Numbered from the stretch's first letter, positions 1-12,100 are shown. The stretch is 64,000 nucleotides of DNA from Ceratothoa steindachneri (GCA_963969495.1 OZ018318.1:99021357-99085356); one strand, 5' to 3'. Numbers and translations are program-made. Notes: generated by a model from the letters alone, not told the origin.

Positions 1-99
1 TTTTTAAAAAGTTCGTGGTGTCGTTCATCAAATCCGAACAAAACTATCGTGAATCTTTCTCAATTCCAATTATCATATGATCAAACGATCATTCCTGGC

Positions 100-558
100 T
101 TTGGCCTGTCTTTTTCATTCAACATTTAGTAGCCATTGAAAAATCTAAAAATAGAGACAATATTAATAGTAAATTTATCATTGGTTATTTACTTGGTGCC
201 TTAAATTCCGATCATAACTTTGTGTCTATCCCATTTCGTTAATCAAGTGCATTAAGAGAGCTAAAACAAAACAAGAATATTTTGCTTACAAAATCTGACA
301 AAACTAATCAGATAGTCATTATGGACAGTGAGCAGTATTTTGCTAAATTGAATGATTTGCTAAAAGATAGGAACATTTGTGAAAAACTGAATAATGGTCC
401 ACTTGTAAATAAAACTAAATCGTTCAATAGTTTTCTCAAAAATATTTTCAAAGGACACTCTGATCTAATTAAACTATTCAAAGTGTATAATCCCTCTTTA
501 CCGTACATGTATGGTCTACCAAAGAAAACTAAAGACGATAATCCGCTTAGACCGATTA
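100..558 (+). pseudogene. Penelope-like element reverse transcriptase, 5' part (interrupted)
   Basis: This is the N-terminal and fingers part of a Penelope-like (PLE) reverse transcriptase, which copies element RNA at nuclear target sites. Around 240-560 the reading contains the PLE block in which TKSDK precedes IVIMD (family form TKADKG...VVIM), followed by a YGLPK...LRPI block shortly before the catalytic palm. An in-frame TAA near 238 shows decay upstream. The reading stops making PLE sense after the codons for RPI at about 557 and resumes at 3197 with ISSVG...LVYKLS. The gene was therefore continuous until the 559-3196 insertion. Assignment to PLE is confident; the true start lies at or beyond the left window edge. 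Confidence 0.8.
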
Positions 559-854
559 CACCGTTTAACACATTTTTTCTTCCCTGGTTCTAAGTGTCAT
601 TTCCTGGTTTGTTATATCCTATTATTATAAAAAACACTCTCATTTCGAAATTTTCATATTTTTCGAGAAAAAACACATTTTTGTTAATGTATACGTTCAT
701 ATAATTAAATCAACAGAGTATATATTTATTTTATGACACAAGTTTTTCAAAAACAAACAAGTAAAAACAAATAACATTAATAAAGCAACTTAAACACATC
801 AGAATTCACTGGATTTCCTGGATTTGCGCTTGTAGTCCAGGTGGCACTCCCGCA

Positions 855-2745
855 CTAGCCCCTAAATATAGTCCCCGATCATTTTCTCATTGTTGTAGCC
901 CTGATACCTCTGTTCTATCTCCTTTACATCTTTGTGAAATCGCTCGCCTTGTTCTTCTGAGTAGGCGCCCATATTGTCCCTGAATTTGTCCAGGTGAGCG
1001 TCCAGCATGTGAAGTTTAAGGGGCATCCGGCATCCCATGGCGCCTAAAGGCTTTACCAGATCCTGCACCAGCTGCTGGTAGTTTTCAGCCCAGCGGTTAC
1101 CCAGGAAGCCCTTGACGACTGCTATGAAACAGTTCCATGCTGTTCTATCAATCATACCGTGATTATTGGAGAACTCGGTAGATTCAAGCACCTTCTTTAT
1201 CTGAGGTCCAATAAAAAGATATCTTGGGGAAGAACTAAAGAAGGTACTTAAAAGCGGCTGATTCCTGGTTGAGAGCCTTCACGAATTGCTTCATAAACCC
1301 CAGCTTAATGTGTAGTTGCGGCATGAGCACAATCCTAGAGACAACCAGTGGCTCCCACATGACGTTACAGGTCCCAACTACAAATTCTGTTCACTGCTCC
1401 TAGTTCTTCCTGTTGTAGTGGTCAAAGGTGGCTTTGCTTTCTTAAAGGTATAGGAAGCATTGGAATTTGATAAAACCTCCCTGTAGACCAACCAGGAAAG
1501 CCACCATCTTGAAGTCTCCAATTATTTCCAAATTGTACTGGTTGTATTGCAGAGCTTCCAGGAGGACTTTGACACTGTAGTAGTCTTCCTTCAGGCAGAC
1601 TGAATGGGCTAGGTGCAGCGTCGGGAACTTGTTTCCATTGTGAAGGAGGAACAGCTTTCAGACTTGTGGTAGAGCTGTCTACGAAGAGCCGCCACTCCTT
1701 GGCCACAAACAGCACCCTAATAACGTTAAACAGCCCAGGCACATCATAGCAGAAGCAGAGGCCATTCCTGAGTGTAAAAGCGTGAGAAAAGTTCGTGATC
1801 CCTGGAGACCAAGCAGGAAAGCCACCATCTTGAAGTCTCCAATGATTCCCCAATTGTACTGGTTGTATTGCAGAGCTTTTAGGAGAACTTCTATACTATA
1901 GTAGTCTTTTTTCAGGCAGACTGAATGAGCTAGGTCAGCGTCAGGAACTTGTTTCCATTGTGGAGGAGCACAGCTTTCAAACTTGTGATAGAGCTGTCTA
2001 TGAAGAGCCGCTACTCCTTGGTCACAAAGGGTCCCTTAATAACGTCAAACAGCCCAGGCACATCATGGCAGAAGCAGAAGCCATCCCTGAGAGTGTAAAA
2101 GCGTGAAAGAGGTTCGTCCCGACTTCTCTGACTTGTCACCTGCACCTCCTCCTTGACCAAGGGCCAATGCTCCATCCTGGAGATGAATAACTCTGCATTG
2201 GACTTGGTCAGAGCCATATCCCTGACCAAGTCATTCAATTCTTTTTGATTTGGAAAGTGAGAAATTTTCTCTCGTATCTTAGGCAGGTAATCCAAGTCCT
2301 CAGCATCCATCTCGTCCTTTTCATCAGAAGACTTGTCTTGGACTTCACCTGGAGCAGGTGGTACTGACACGGGATATTTGGAGCAGTGAGGAATTGGAGC
2401 AATTGATGATGAGAGATCTGGGTAATGCACAGCAGCAGCATTCTTTCCTCTCCGCCGCTGGCTAACATCCACCATGAAAAAAAGCAGTTTCACGGACCTT
2501 TTCTCACCTCACAGCCACCCTTCCAGTGTCTTCTTACAGTGCTCACAACAGTAGTGAGGGACCTATGGCTTGTCCTGGTCCCCAGCTGGCTTCCCGAATT
2601 ACTTCTGGTAGGCTTCGAAAACCTTCACTGACGTTTCCAAGAATAATTTTTTGCCTCTCTTCTTTATATACTCACTGCATATATAACAAAAGGAGTCAAG
2701 GTGGTACCGGCAGCCCCTTTGAAGCCATTTGAAAAGATATAAATA
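855..2745 (-). pseudogene. Decayed gene of an uncharacterised transposon-linked protein family
   Basis: The gene reads from right to left. At the N terminus (about 2745-2500) there is a cysteine-rich module with FCYIC and, about 40 residues on, CCEHC...GW, which looks zinc-binding. A low-complexity acidic linker follows. The central block has FIDSS..SLKAV (near 2020 and again near 1690) and IGDFKMVAFL (near 1830 and 1520). A C-terminal block (1191-862) has EEQGERFHKD and RYQG. I recognise this as a protein family repeated many times in arthropod and cnidarian genomes and usually annotated 'uncharacterized'. Two aspartates and a glutamate in these blocks could form a DDE triad, but that is inference. 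Stops at about 2610, 2030 and 1930, frameshifts and an internal duplication make it a pseudogene. It lies wholly inside the TTA-flanked insertion and is probably its own transposase gene. Confidence 0.7.
1486..2127 (-). repeat. Tandem duplication of a ~321-bp coding segment
   Basis: Bases 1486-1806 and 1807-2127 are diverged copies of one segment, aligned throughout with scattered substitutions. Both begin GACCAACCAGG or GACCAAGCAGG and both contain the FIDSS and IGDFKM coding blocks of the surrounding pseudogene. The duplication doubles the putative catalytic region and shifts the frame. Confidence 0.85.
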
Positions 2746-3196
2746 TATACAATCTGAAAATATTGATCTTATAGAGCTGAAAATATAAATTATAAACATA
2801 TTAAATATACATACTCGTACCTGTATAAAATAAGTAGGGTAATTCAGGCTATAGTCATCAAATTTTGAAAAAAAATTGTTTTTAACGAGTTTATCTGAAT
2901 ATAAAAAAATTAAGGAAAGTGCATTGACCAGTCATTTAAACATAAGAACCCTAAAAAAATAAGAAATAAATGCACTTACAATAATGAAGCACCAATTGCA
3001 CTCGAAAATTTAACATAAATGACTTTTACTGCAATTAAAACATTTTCTCAGGTTGAATGTTAGTGGTTGCCATAGAATTTTTACAAACCCCAACTTACGA
3101 GTATAACCGTATAATAGCATTTTTTGTATATAGTTGGCACCTAAGTAACATAAAAAAGTGATTAAAACCAGGAACTGAGATTTTTTTCGCATGGTG

Positions 3197-4126
3197 TTAT
3201 TTCCAGTGTAGGAGATCTCGTGTACAAACTTTCTCAGTGGTTAGTGAATATCACAACCAAATTACTTGGTAGTATCTCTGAAACTTCACTTTATCCATTC
3301 TGGCGATTTTGTTAAAAAATTAAAGAGGTTGATCTATCCAATAAGCAATTGCTAAGTTTTGATTTTAATAGACTTTTCACTAAAGTTTCCGTTGATGAAT
3401 CCGTTGATGTTATTATTAAAAACTTGCCTTTGTCTAACCTAACTTTTCCCTTACCGTGTAATAAAATTGTAAAGTTTGTTCGTCTATGCGTTGCAGACAA
3501 TGTGTTTAAAGCCGAAGATTGTTTTTACAGACAGGAATATCCTATGTAATCTGTTCATGGAGAAGTTGAGAAACGCCTCCTCCCCCTTATTTTACCTAAT
3601 CGCATAACTTGGATCCACTATGTGGATGATGTATGTTCTACATGTGCCACAACATTCACCCCGCCATTATATTTAAATTAGAATGGGGACGAAACAACGC
3701 ATTGCCATTTCTTGATGTCAAAACACCTAGAGTAAACAACAAAGCTTGTTGTTCTGTTTACCTGAAACCAACCAACTCTAATGCCTATGTACATTCACTA
3801 TTTCTCTTGCCACGACGAATCAGTTAAAAGCTCCGTAGTTTTTTCTCTGTTCCTGAGAGCATATCGCATATGTGATCCTTGTTTCCTGCAGAATGAAATT
3901 AACACGATACTCCAAACATTCATTGAGCTGCAGTATCCCCTTTTGGTTCATAGTAAAATGTCATTATAAAGCCAAAACCAACTTTTACTCAGCAGCTAAT
4001 CCTAAGGAAAACTTATGCAATAATAATTATATTACATTCCCATACTCGCCTCAATTAATAAATTTCAAAAAGTTGTCACGATCCAACAAAACTTGTTTCG
4101 CAACTAAATTTATCCTAACACTGTAG
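3197..4126 (+). pseudogene. Penelope-like element reverse transcriptase, 3' part
   Basis: This continues the reverse transcriptase cut at 558. In order it shows ISSVG and LVYKLSQ (3200-3240), SFDFNRLFTKVSVDE (3355-3400, the first catalytic aspartate block, family form FDVxSLFTxVP), a weak second block near 3610 (WIHYVDDV, the YVDD catalytic motif), NNALPFLDV (3695-3720) and YLKPTNSNAYVHY (3760-3800). The distal blocks FLRAYRICDP and FPYSPQL..FKKL follow to about 4110. Several stops and frameshifts (3320, 3548, 3826) show decay. The GIY-YIG endonuclease expected after this point is missing: the sequence runs into a TA microsatellite at 4145. It is the same family as the fragment at 59150-60200, which keeps the part missing here. 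Confidence 0.85.
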
Positions 4127-4142
4127 TTTCTTTCCCATATTT

Positions 4143-4144
<2 letters not shown>

Positions 4145-4207
<63 letters not shown>
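4145..4207. repeat. (TA)n microsatellite
   Basis: An uninterrupted run of about 31 TA units starts some 20 bp after the last recognisable Penelope coding sequence. Confidence 0.97.
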
Positions 4208-4210
<3 letters not shown>

Positions 4211-5040
4211 GTTGGAACAAACGTAATATGCGATTTTAGAGTATATATTAAAAATGAAATAACTAATGACTATGGAAATATTAAATCAGAAACAACTTCC
4301 ATTGCTTGCTAGAACATCATTCTATTTGCAAAATAGGAATCCAACTCGTTTTCTACCTCATTAAAATTTAAACTTATTTTAAAATTTTGAACTCTTTCGA
4401 AGGTTGCCATTTAGAAAATAAAAAACATGTTTTTACATTATCACTTCACTAACTCTATATTTTAAGAAGGGTTTTTTTTAGTATTTGAATAATAATTTTA
4501 TTTTAGTTTGGTTATGACTTATGTTTTTTATCAAAGTTATTTCTAATAATTCTTTTATAATATCAAAAAACAAAATGGTGAAGTTCAGAAATAAATATAA
4601 GTATCGAAATTTTGCGAATTTTTTAAAACCCAAAGAATTACAAATGGTGAAGTTCAGAAAATTGATTTTTTATATATCTTCTATCTATAACTATATTTTA
4701 GCAACGTGATATTTTGAAAGGGGGGGAATTTAGTTTTCGAGTTCCATTTTGAAAATATTATAATTAGCGAAGTTCAGAAAATTTATAAAAATCTAACAAT
4801 GCCTGATTTTTTTATTTTAAATTTTAATCTTAGTAGCGAAGCGCAAGCTCTCCCCGTAGGGGGGATTGGCGAAGCCATTGCCTGGTATTTTAAATGCTAA
4901 TTGACTCATTAAATGGCTTTAAGGTGATTTTTACAACGAATAAGTATTTATATATATAGTATTCGTCCTTCATTTTTTTATGTTCCTAGCTGAAATGGTT
5001 ATTGAGATATTGCTTCTCAAAAACGGTCAAGTTTTTGAAG
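4208..5040. other. AT-rich stretch without a recognised gene
   Basis: No coding similarity was recognised. The motif GTGAAGTTCAGAAA, or GCGAAGTTCAGAAA, occurs three times (near 4576, 4645 and 4767), suggesting a decayed short tandem or interspersed repeat. The small reading frame at 4521-4709 is a product of AT-rich sequence and covers two of those motifs. Bases 4918-5050 belong to a terminal-repeat-like segment described separately. Confidence 0.5.
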
Positions 5041-5066
5041 GGCCACCCTGTATATATAGGGTGTCC
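5041..5066. repeat. Two abutting Tc1/mariner-type terminal repeats in inverted orientation
   Basis: The sequence GGCCACCCTG-TATATA-TAGGGTGTCC reads as two CAGGGTGxCC-like termini placed back to back around a short TA run. Going outwards both sides share AATATCTCAA (near 5012 on the complement and near 5112 on the plus strand), so the similarity extends about 60 bp on each side. CAGGGTG termini next to TA are typical of arthropod Tc1/mariner-type elements and their MITEs. Confidence 0.6.
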
Positions 5067-5184
5067 TAGCTAAATTTGACATCGATTCGCTCTAAAAAAA
5101 AGAAAAATCAATATCTCAACCAGATATAAATGTATTTTAAAAATGAAAAAACTATCAACTGGATTATGGCTTGAAGATTACTGT

Positions 5185-5900
5185 TTACTCAACGTAGCAG
5201 CCCTGACCTTTCACTTCGGCCCCTAGGCGTCTCCAGTTCCTGGCACATGCGTTCGTCACTGTAACCCTGGGAAGATCTTCGAATGGCTCCGTCATCTTAG
5301 CCACCAACTTGAGTTTGGTTTTGCAGTCCGAGCGGGTGGTATATTTATCACCGTTCTCTCCACATTCTTATCCAAGTGTCAGTGGTAAAATCGTAGAAAT
5401 TCTCCTACAAACACTTCTGATTCTATGCTTAGGTATGTGAATCCAGCAGCAACCTTCCCCAGACAGGGTTTGAGCACACTCTCCAATATCTCCGCATAGC
5501 TTTCTGAATTGAGCCTAGCACCCTGCTCACCGTGATTCGAGAACACCCAAAACCATCACAGTTTGGGAACACTTGATCTGCATGATACATGAAACGTCGC
5601 AAAGTTTCTAAGCAAGCCACCCTATGATCTGAAAGAAGTTCTTTTCAAATGGGAACAACCACGGTATTCGGGCAAACAAGATGCTTCAAGCTTCTTTGCC
5701 TTCATTAATGAAGCAGTTCTCATTAGACTTGGCTGTTAGAATATTACCGTTGTGACTCTTGTTTAATTGATGGTGAAGGGCCTCATCAAGAACCAGCTTC
5801 ATGGTGTCGACTCTAACCACCATCTCTCCTGCCAAAGCCGTGATTCTCTTGATCATGTCTTCCTTCACCTTTCCCTGCAGTTGTTCGATTAATACCAATG
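5185..5900 (-). pseudogene. Tc1/mariner-like transposase relic
   Basis: Reading leftwards from about 5900 there is a short run with FCKE-like spacing that is badly decayed, then a tail that resembles the C terminus of arthropod Tc1/mariner transposases. In that tail a charged stretch (KTKLKLVAKMTEPFEDLPR) leads to ACARNWRRLGAEV and ends in GCYVE plus stop at 5185, matching the family pattern ac..f..RLe.Vi.a.GxxIE. The catalytic aspartates cannot be placed. A terminal-repeat-like sequence at 5059-5120 lies just beyond the stop, where the 3' end should be. The 63- and 70-residue frames here are pieces of this relic. Assignment is moderate and rests mainly on the tail and the nearby terminal repeat. 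Confidence 0.45.
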
Positions 5901-8446
5901 TCCATACGCAATCAGAATTCTTGTGTTTGTCTCTTTCTACTCGCCATGGCTTCGAATTCTTTGTTGCAGCTGCCCATGTCGCACCTTACAGCCTTTACAG
6001 TATTCACAGATCACTCAGCAGCAGTCATGATGTCGCATTTTGATAACCGACGCGAATCATAATGATGGAGTTAACTCTGTTCCAATATCCAGATGGCTTC
6101 TATTTCTCCATGTCGGCTAACTTTTTTAAAGTAAAACTTTACTCTGTCTGCTATTCAACCCCATTAAATATTCACCGATATATCAAACTGTTCCTGAAAA
6201 TCATTATTTTAGCGCCAAACAGTTAAACAACAAGCTCATAAACATTTTTCCAAAACTTTCCACAGACTTTATTAACAATCTCTTTTCAGCATTAGCTCTA
6301 CTCCCATAAATACTTCTAATTAACTATTTCGGCTCTTCGCGCTTTCCCTTTCTCTCTCTTTCTCCCTCTATCTCTCTCTCTCTCCCATTCTCTAGAACAC
6401 ACATCAAAGAACATTCACTTCACTCAAAGCTCCTCCCCCATAAACGCCCACTTCATTCCCACATAAATAATCGGACACTATATGACATTATTACAGTCAG
6501 TCACATCAATTCAGAAAGCACAAGTCTTTTCCATTCGCCTTCCTATTGTACTCCATCCACCGAGAAAGGACTTTTATCTCACCTAAATTCAATTCACTCA
6601 CTTTCTCAATCAGTTATCGGTGGATACTCCTTCCACCGAAAAGGGGATTCAAACTCCCCGACTCCACTCATTCGTCCTGATAAAGGTCAATTAAAAAAAT
6701 GACGTTATTTTATCAATTTGTTTTTAAATCTAAATACGAACTTATTTGGTAAACAACCTCATAACCGAACTCTAATTCCGAACTTTGATTCATAAGCAGA
6801 GAAGAAATATTTGTTCTAATTAGAATTGGTGACCATCGCCAGAATCAAGCATCAGCTCTCCCTCTCGCTACAAACTACTTCTCTCGTTTTATATATACAC
6901 AATATTATTAAAGGTGAGTGCAGAAGCTCCTTTTAATCATGTTCATTTCTGTAGTGACTCTTAAAATATTTAATAGGCTTTAGAAAAAAAGTAACTGATT
7001 GGAAAAAATCAATGTCATCTTTGAATTCAGCGTCCCAAAATTAGCAGGAAATAATCGTCGGATAAAAGTCGGCAAAAATTATGCTTGCCAGTGTAATTAT
7101 ATTTTTACCCTTTAGTTAATGAGGCGTTTTTTAATTTGATCTTTATTTTATGGGAAGAAATAATCGTCTAAAATGTGACAATTTTTGGTAGGATTGTCAC
7201 ACTAGACGAAAAGTGGGTTATGTACAATAATATTAAACCTTTTAGACTATAGATTATTCTGGAGAAAAATCCTCCCTCCGAAACAGGAACCTTATCCATG
7301 TAAGATTCTCATGTGCGTTTTCTGGGATATGAATGCCTTGATCATTTTGAAGTTCTTAACAAATAAGAGTATCCCTACAGATGTTTAATGTGCTCACTAG
7401 AATCGTTTACATGCAATACTTGAAAAAAGGCCAATAGAAGAAAAGTGTTCTTTCACCGAGACCTTACGTGGCCTCATATCCCTAAAGATACCATACAAAA
7501 GCTTAACAATTTCAATTTTAAACTAATGAGTCATATTCCATACTCATTCAATTAGTCTCCATCAGATTACATTTTAGGGGTTTAGCGAATCACCTGATGA
7601 AAATTAACTTTTCAACAACAGTATCGGTCGAAACAACGTTGGAGAACTTTTCAAATCAAAGTCAACCGATTTTTACAAAAATGGTATGGAAGAGTTTGTA
7701 AAAGGAGAGAGACTGGTGGAATAAACTATGGGAAATTAAATTACTTATTAAATTAATAAATCAATTCTTATTTAAGTATAAATAACCAAAAAATTGTTTG
7801 ATTTCAATCCATAAAATGATCATAAACATGAAAACACCGCTTTATTTATGGAATGACCTTATAATTCCACATTTTTAACACATAACAATAAAATTATTAA
7901 GTGGTAATCAAGCTGCTTGGAAATGCCTCATTGATATTTGGCGCGACTCGAGCAAAGAGGTCCCATCTCAGTCATGAGAGTTGAGTCGCATCGCGCCGAG
8001 ACGTCAAGTTATATCCTCTTTTCCCCACTCTCTCTTCGAGCAGGAGTAAAAGAAACTATGCATTTAGTCACATTGTTATTTTGTTAAGCATACTCAGTGA
8101 CGTGATAAATATCAAACTGTTTTATTGTGATTTTTAATAATTCTACATTAAGTCTTTCCTAGACTCCAGCACGACTACTACTCCAAATTGCAATATACAT
8201 GTCCTGCCCTCCTTTTTTGATTCGTGCCTATTTCTTTCCCGACTGCGCACATCGAACTTAAAGACTAAAAGTGATGTGTATGTGCGCTTCTACAATCTAA
8301 TGAAAATGAAAATAAAACATAATTATTAATTATAAAATTAACGGCACATTGATATCTTCAGTGTACGGCATTTCACTAATTTGTCCCCCAAAATATCGCG
8401 TTTTTTTCTAAATATCTTCCTCAATTGTTCATTATTCTTTTCCCCT
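5901..8446. other. Non-coding, AT-rich interval
   Basis: No gene recognised. Bases 6345-6395 form a CT-rich low-complexity run (CTCTCTCT blocks). A possible hairpin sits at 7941-8005. The rest is ordinary AT-rich sequence with short chance frames. Confidence 0.5.
7941..7998. repeat. GC-rich imperfect hairpin
   Basis: GGCGCGACTC at 7941 can pair with GAGTCGCATCGCGCC at 7983-7997 across a loop of roughly 32 bases, with a bulge of a few bases in the right arm. It stands out from AT-rich surroundings. No function can be assigned from sequence. Confidence 0.4.
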
Positions 8447-9192
8447 TTCATTGTCCATCTGTAGACTCAGAATTCTTTCATTGACAAAATCCCATGATAC
8501 CAATATTATACCATTCAGCTCTACTTGTATGTTGTTTTATTTTTCCTAAATATTTTACATGGCTCGATATACGTGCGTGCAATTGTCCATTATTATCCTT
8601 TTGGCATTTATGTACTCCACAAATATTAAAAATGATATCTCCTGGATTCGTCCCGCCACACAATATCGTCATTACCGTCGACGTCTAATGAAGACCAACG
8701 TGTTACATCTCTTATGCCGACGCGATCCACAAAAGGCAGAAGGGAAAGACTTCCTTCATTACTGCCACAAAATACTTTTTTAATAAGGGGATCTCTGCAG
8801 TCCTTTTTTTGATTAAAATTTTATTCTTTTACTCATTCTGTCTGAGCTGCTCATTATCAAGCCACATTTAATTTAAGACCCCACATACCTCTTGCGAGAG
8901 TAATTTATCTATGCATAATATGTTTGTTTGTATTAGTTGCGCTGGTGCCCAAGTTAATGGTAATTCCACAAACGCAACAAATAGTATGCTGCTCAGTAAT
9001 TTATCGGTTAATGTCTTTCGGAGACAGGAAGAGGAGAGGGAAAATATTTAGCTTTATCCACTTTCGGGGCAGCACAAATAGCTTCTGGATTTACGATAAG
9101 GAATAGGGCATAAATAGACTTCCCACAACTGCCTCAGAAAGTACATCGTTTCATTGTTCATCTGTAGACTCAGAATTCTTTCATTGACAAAA
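8447..9192. repeat. 43-bp direct repeats flanking a ~660-bp segment
   Basis: Bases 8447-8489 and 9150-9192 are identical except for one substitution and contain CTGTAGACTCAGAATTC. They bracket 660 bp with no recognised coding similarity. They are far too long for an ordinary target-site duplication. A segmental duplication or very short LTR-like ends are possible. Confidence 0.7.
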
Positions 9193-12100
9193 GTTATTGT
9201 GGGGGAAAACTGCCATCAGCCGCTTGTGTATGGTGCAAGATAAGTCAGCTGGTATGATGTTAGTTGGGTTTGACCATTGTACGTCACCAACAAATCGGCT
9301 TATAAATTATAATTGATTGACGTATATTGGTGTGTGATTAGAAATTAAGGTCTGGAAATCGATGGAAAATGCTTTGTGATCAGTAATAAAGTTCACACTG
9401 CAGCCTGGCATATATAATTGAAAAACTTTCTTTACCCAAGAATGGACGGCTAATAATCACTTGTGAAGACGGACAATTTTCTCCTGATTAGGGTCAGCCT
9501 TGTTTAGCAGATAGTAACGAGCAACTAATAACCATTTGGTAATTTTTCTCACAACTCAGGCCTGAGTTAGATCTAATTAGGGCCACTGGAAGTGAATAAT
9601 GAAATATCGTGGCATTTTGATCGCACCTCAGACATTCGAAATACGGGATTGGTACTTAGGTACTATGATCACACGGACTTTCGATCTTTCTTGGCTCTTT
9701 TCAAAAAATAATAAAAAGTAGCGCATTTTAACGTGTATTCATTAGAAGCCTAATTTCCCAAAGAATTCTTGCAAAAAATTTAAAGTACAAGGAACCGGGA
9801 AATTTTAAGAGCTAATACCAGATTAATTAAACTGGATATGCATTTATGGTGAATAGAGACAGGAGCGTTATAAACTCGAGGCCCTCGAAGCTCCACTTAC
9901 TTCAGTGGTCATATTATTTTATTAGAGCAGGGTGAGGTTTTCATCTGGTTCTTTCCCTTCCGCGATGTGGCTTTAAGGCTGGATAGATCGGCCTCAGCCT
10001 GATCCCTCGCCGAAATAACTAAGGATCCACTCCTACACGGACCGCTCGCGGAAGAGAAAGAACCTTTTATTATTTTTGTTTGTTTCCTGAATTTTAACAG
10101 ATGACACACTGACTTAAATATCGTCTAGCCAAGCAATAGGATCTGGTCCAGGGATGACCTTAACCAGCCCTGATCTATTTTAAGGAAGGACTCCGTGTCT
10201 GGGAGTGCAACTGCTTTAGTCCCATGATCAAGGGGCAAGGTCACCTCGGAGAGACACTGAGTAAGGATTTCTACTACCGAAGAATCATCAGGGACTCCAT
10301 TTGGAAGGTGCTAAGGTTGACGATTTTGCTGGGAGGTTGTCATGTCTGGAACTATTCCTTCATAATTAAGTTGACTGGGTGCCAACGCACTGAGCGCCCC
10401 AGAGCAATTGAACCCCTGACATTCACGATTCTGGTGTCTAAGAATCATAACATGCCTCAATGGTGTTGGCTATTGATGAGTAGTGTCCTGCTGAAGGAAT
10501 CACCCATGACTCCAAGTTCTCTTCGGGAGGGTGCGGGAATCCTACTCCCATTCATGTTTTTATGTAGAGGCCTCATAGGTATATTGTCTTAGGTTAGGCC
10601 ACATTTACATAAATAGAGATCCGCGGCTCCCTGTGAGAATGTTTAATAGAAGCCCCTTTACTCGAAGATATTGGAGAAGGAGAAACCTTCTCCGTTCTAA
10701 GAGAATTTGAGATATGCACCTGAGAAAGGATAAAGAGGACCAGTTCTGCAGTAGAGAGGGAGCTACTCGAGAGCGATTCGAAAGTCTTAGATGATAAAGG
10801 ATTTTATCAGTTGAAGGTAGTTGGAGAGGATCCTCTCAACCAGCAAGTGTACCGTGGTTTTTCTTTCCCCAGAGACGCAAGCACTAAGTTAGGATGACTT
10901 TTACCTTTAGCAGTTTGCAAGATAAAAAAACTGATTCTATTCTTAAACCAGTATAGCCTTCTACCAGAGAAGATTTACAAAGTACTGAGCTATATCTTGC
11001 AACTATTGCTCCCTCAATTCAAATCTAAGATTTTTGAATCTTTGAAAGTGTATCACCAAAGACCGCAGTTTCCAACTTTCACATCAAAATAGACAGGTGC
11101 GATGAAGTTTATTTCCCTTTCTATGTCTTACTAGTCATTCAAAAGATGGCCAGGATATCAACAATTCTCATATTATATACCCAGAGACTTTTAGCAGCCC
11201 CGGAAGTTAACATTGCAATAAAGTCCGCTCGCCTTGGGCTAGTAGTGCAGCCTTATGCACCAAAGAAAAGTCACAAAAGAGTTATCATTCTATCAAACAC
11301 TACGGAGAGGACCACAAGCCTAGTCTTTTGCAATCTGCAGGGCGAAAGTTGCAGATAAATGGAGAAGTGCTTCGAATTCTTCCAAGCCACTCATCGATTG
11401 GATTCCCGGCGTCTTCAAACCCGCTGGCTTTAAGCGTTTCCTTATCATTTTTTCCACTGATGGGAGCATGTTGTCCAAGTAACACATTCTCCATCAGCGC
11501 CAGACATTAGTTAGGGATCCAAGTAGAGAAAGAAGGTCTTCCATTTACGAACGGGCTTCTTCTTGCAAATACAACGGGCACTGATCACTGATCAGGTGAC
11601 AATGGTGCATGCTCTTTGACACTCGATGGCTTGAGTGTGCCGATGACACTGCAATCTAGCATGAGTTTTGTGAAAGAATGCTTTAAGCCAGGAAACTTGT
11701 TGACTACTCCTAAGAACGTATCATTGCAGAGCTGGCCGACCAACGAGCAGTCAAATTCGACCATCTGATGGGAAAATAATGGGGAGGGCAGACCCACACC
11801 TACATTATTTGTCACTTTCATTCCTGGGAACCCCTGAGTCTTTGCTTGCCCATTGTATCGCTACCGCATCAAGGTATTTGTACTCCATCGGAGTTGTGGC
11901 CACTGCTAACATTTTAGCTATAGAAATCAAACTTGAAGTGCTAAGTCGGGTCATCTAGAAACCTGAGCAAACTGCACACAGGCAATGCATGATAATTTCA
12001 GATTCTGCAATGCCTAGTGGGTGAATTCTGGAAAAAGGCCCTATGCTTTCTTAAAGGTGTTCCAAGGTATTCAAACTACTGAGCGTTTTGCACCTTATGT

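Larger units (their letters stand above)
559..3196 (-). mobile_element. 2.64-kb DNA-transposon-like insertion with TTA target duplication
   Basis: The insertion splits the PLE reverse transcriptase. Removing 559-3196 and one copy of TTA (556-558 and 3197-3199) restores the reading RPIISSVG with no gap, as expected of the family. The ends are inverted: the left end starts CACC and the right end finishes GGTG. A second inverted match lies further in (CATTTCCTGGTTT at 598-610 against the complement of 3165-3178). A 3-bp TTA duplication is the type used by PIF/Harbinger-like DNA transposons, but the gene inside does not look like a Harbinger transposase. Orientation is given by that antisense gene. 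Boundaries rest on the protein join, so they are good to a base or two. Confidence 0.72.

Noticed and set aside
10224..10592. 122-codon frame as a gene
   Set aside because: No domain recognised, no supporting neighbours, and competing frames overlap it. Kept only as part of an unassigned interval.
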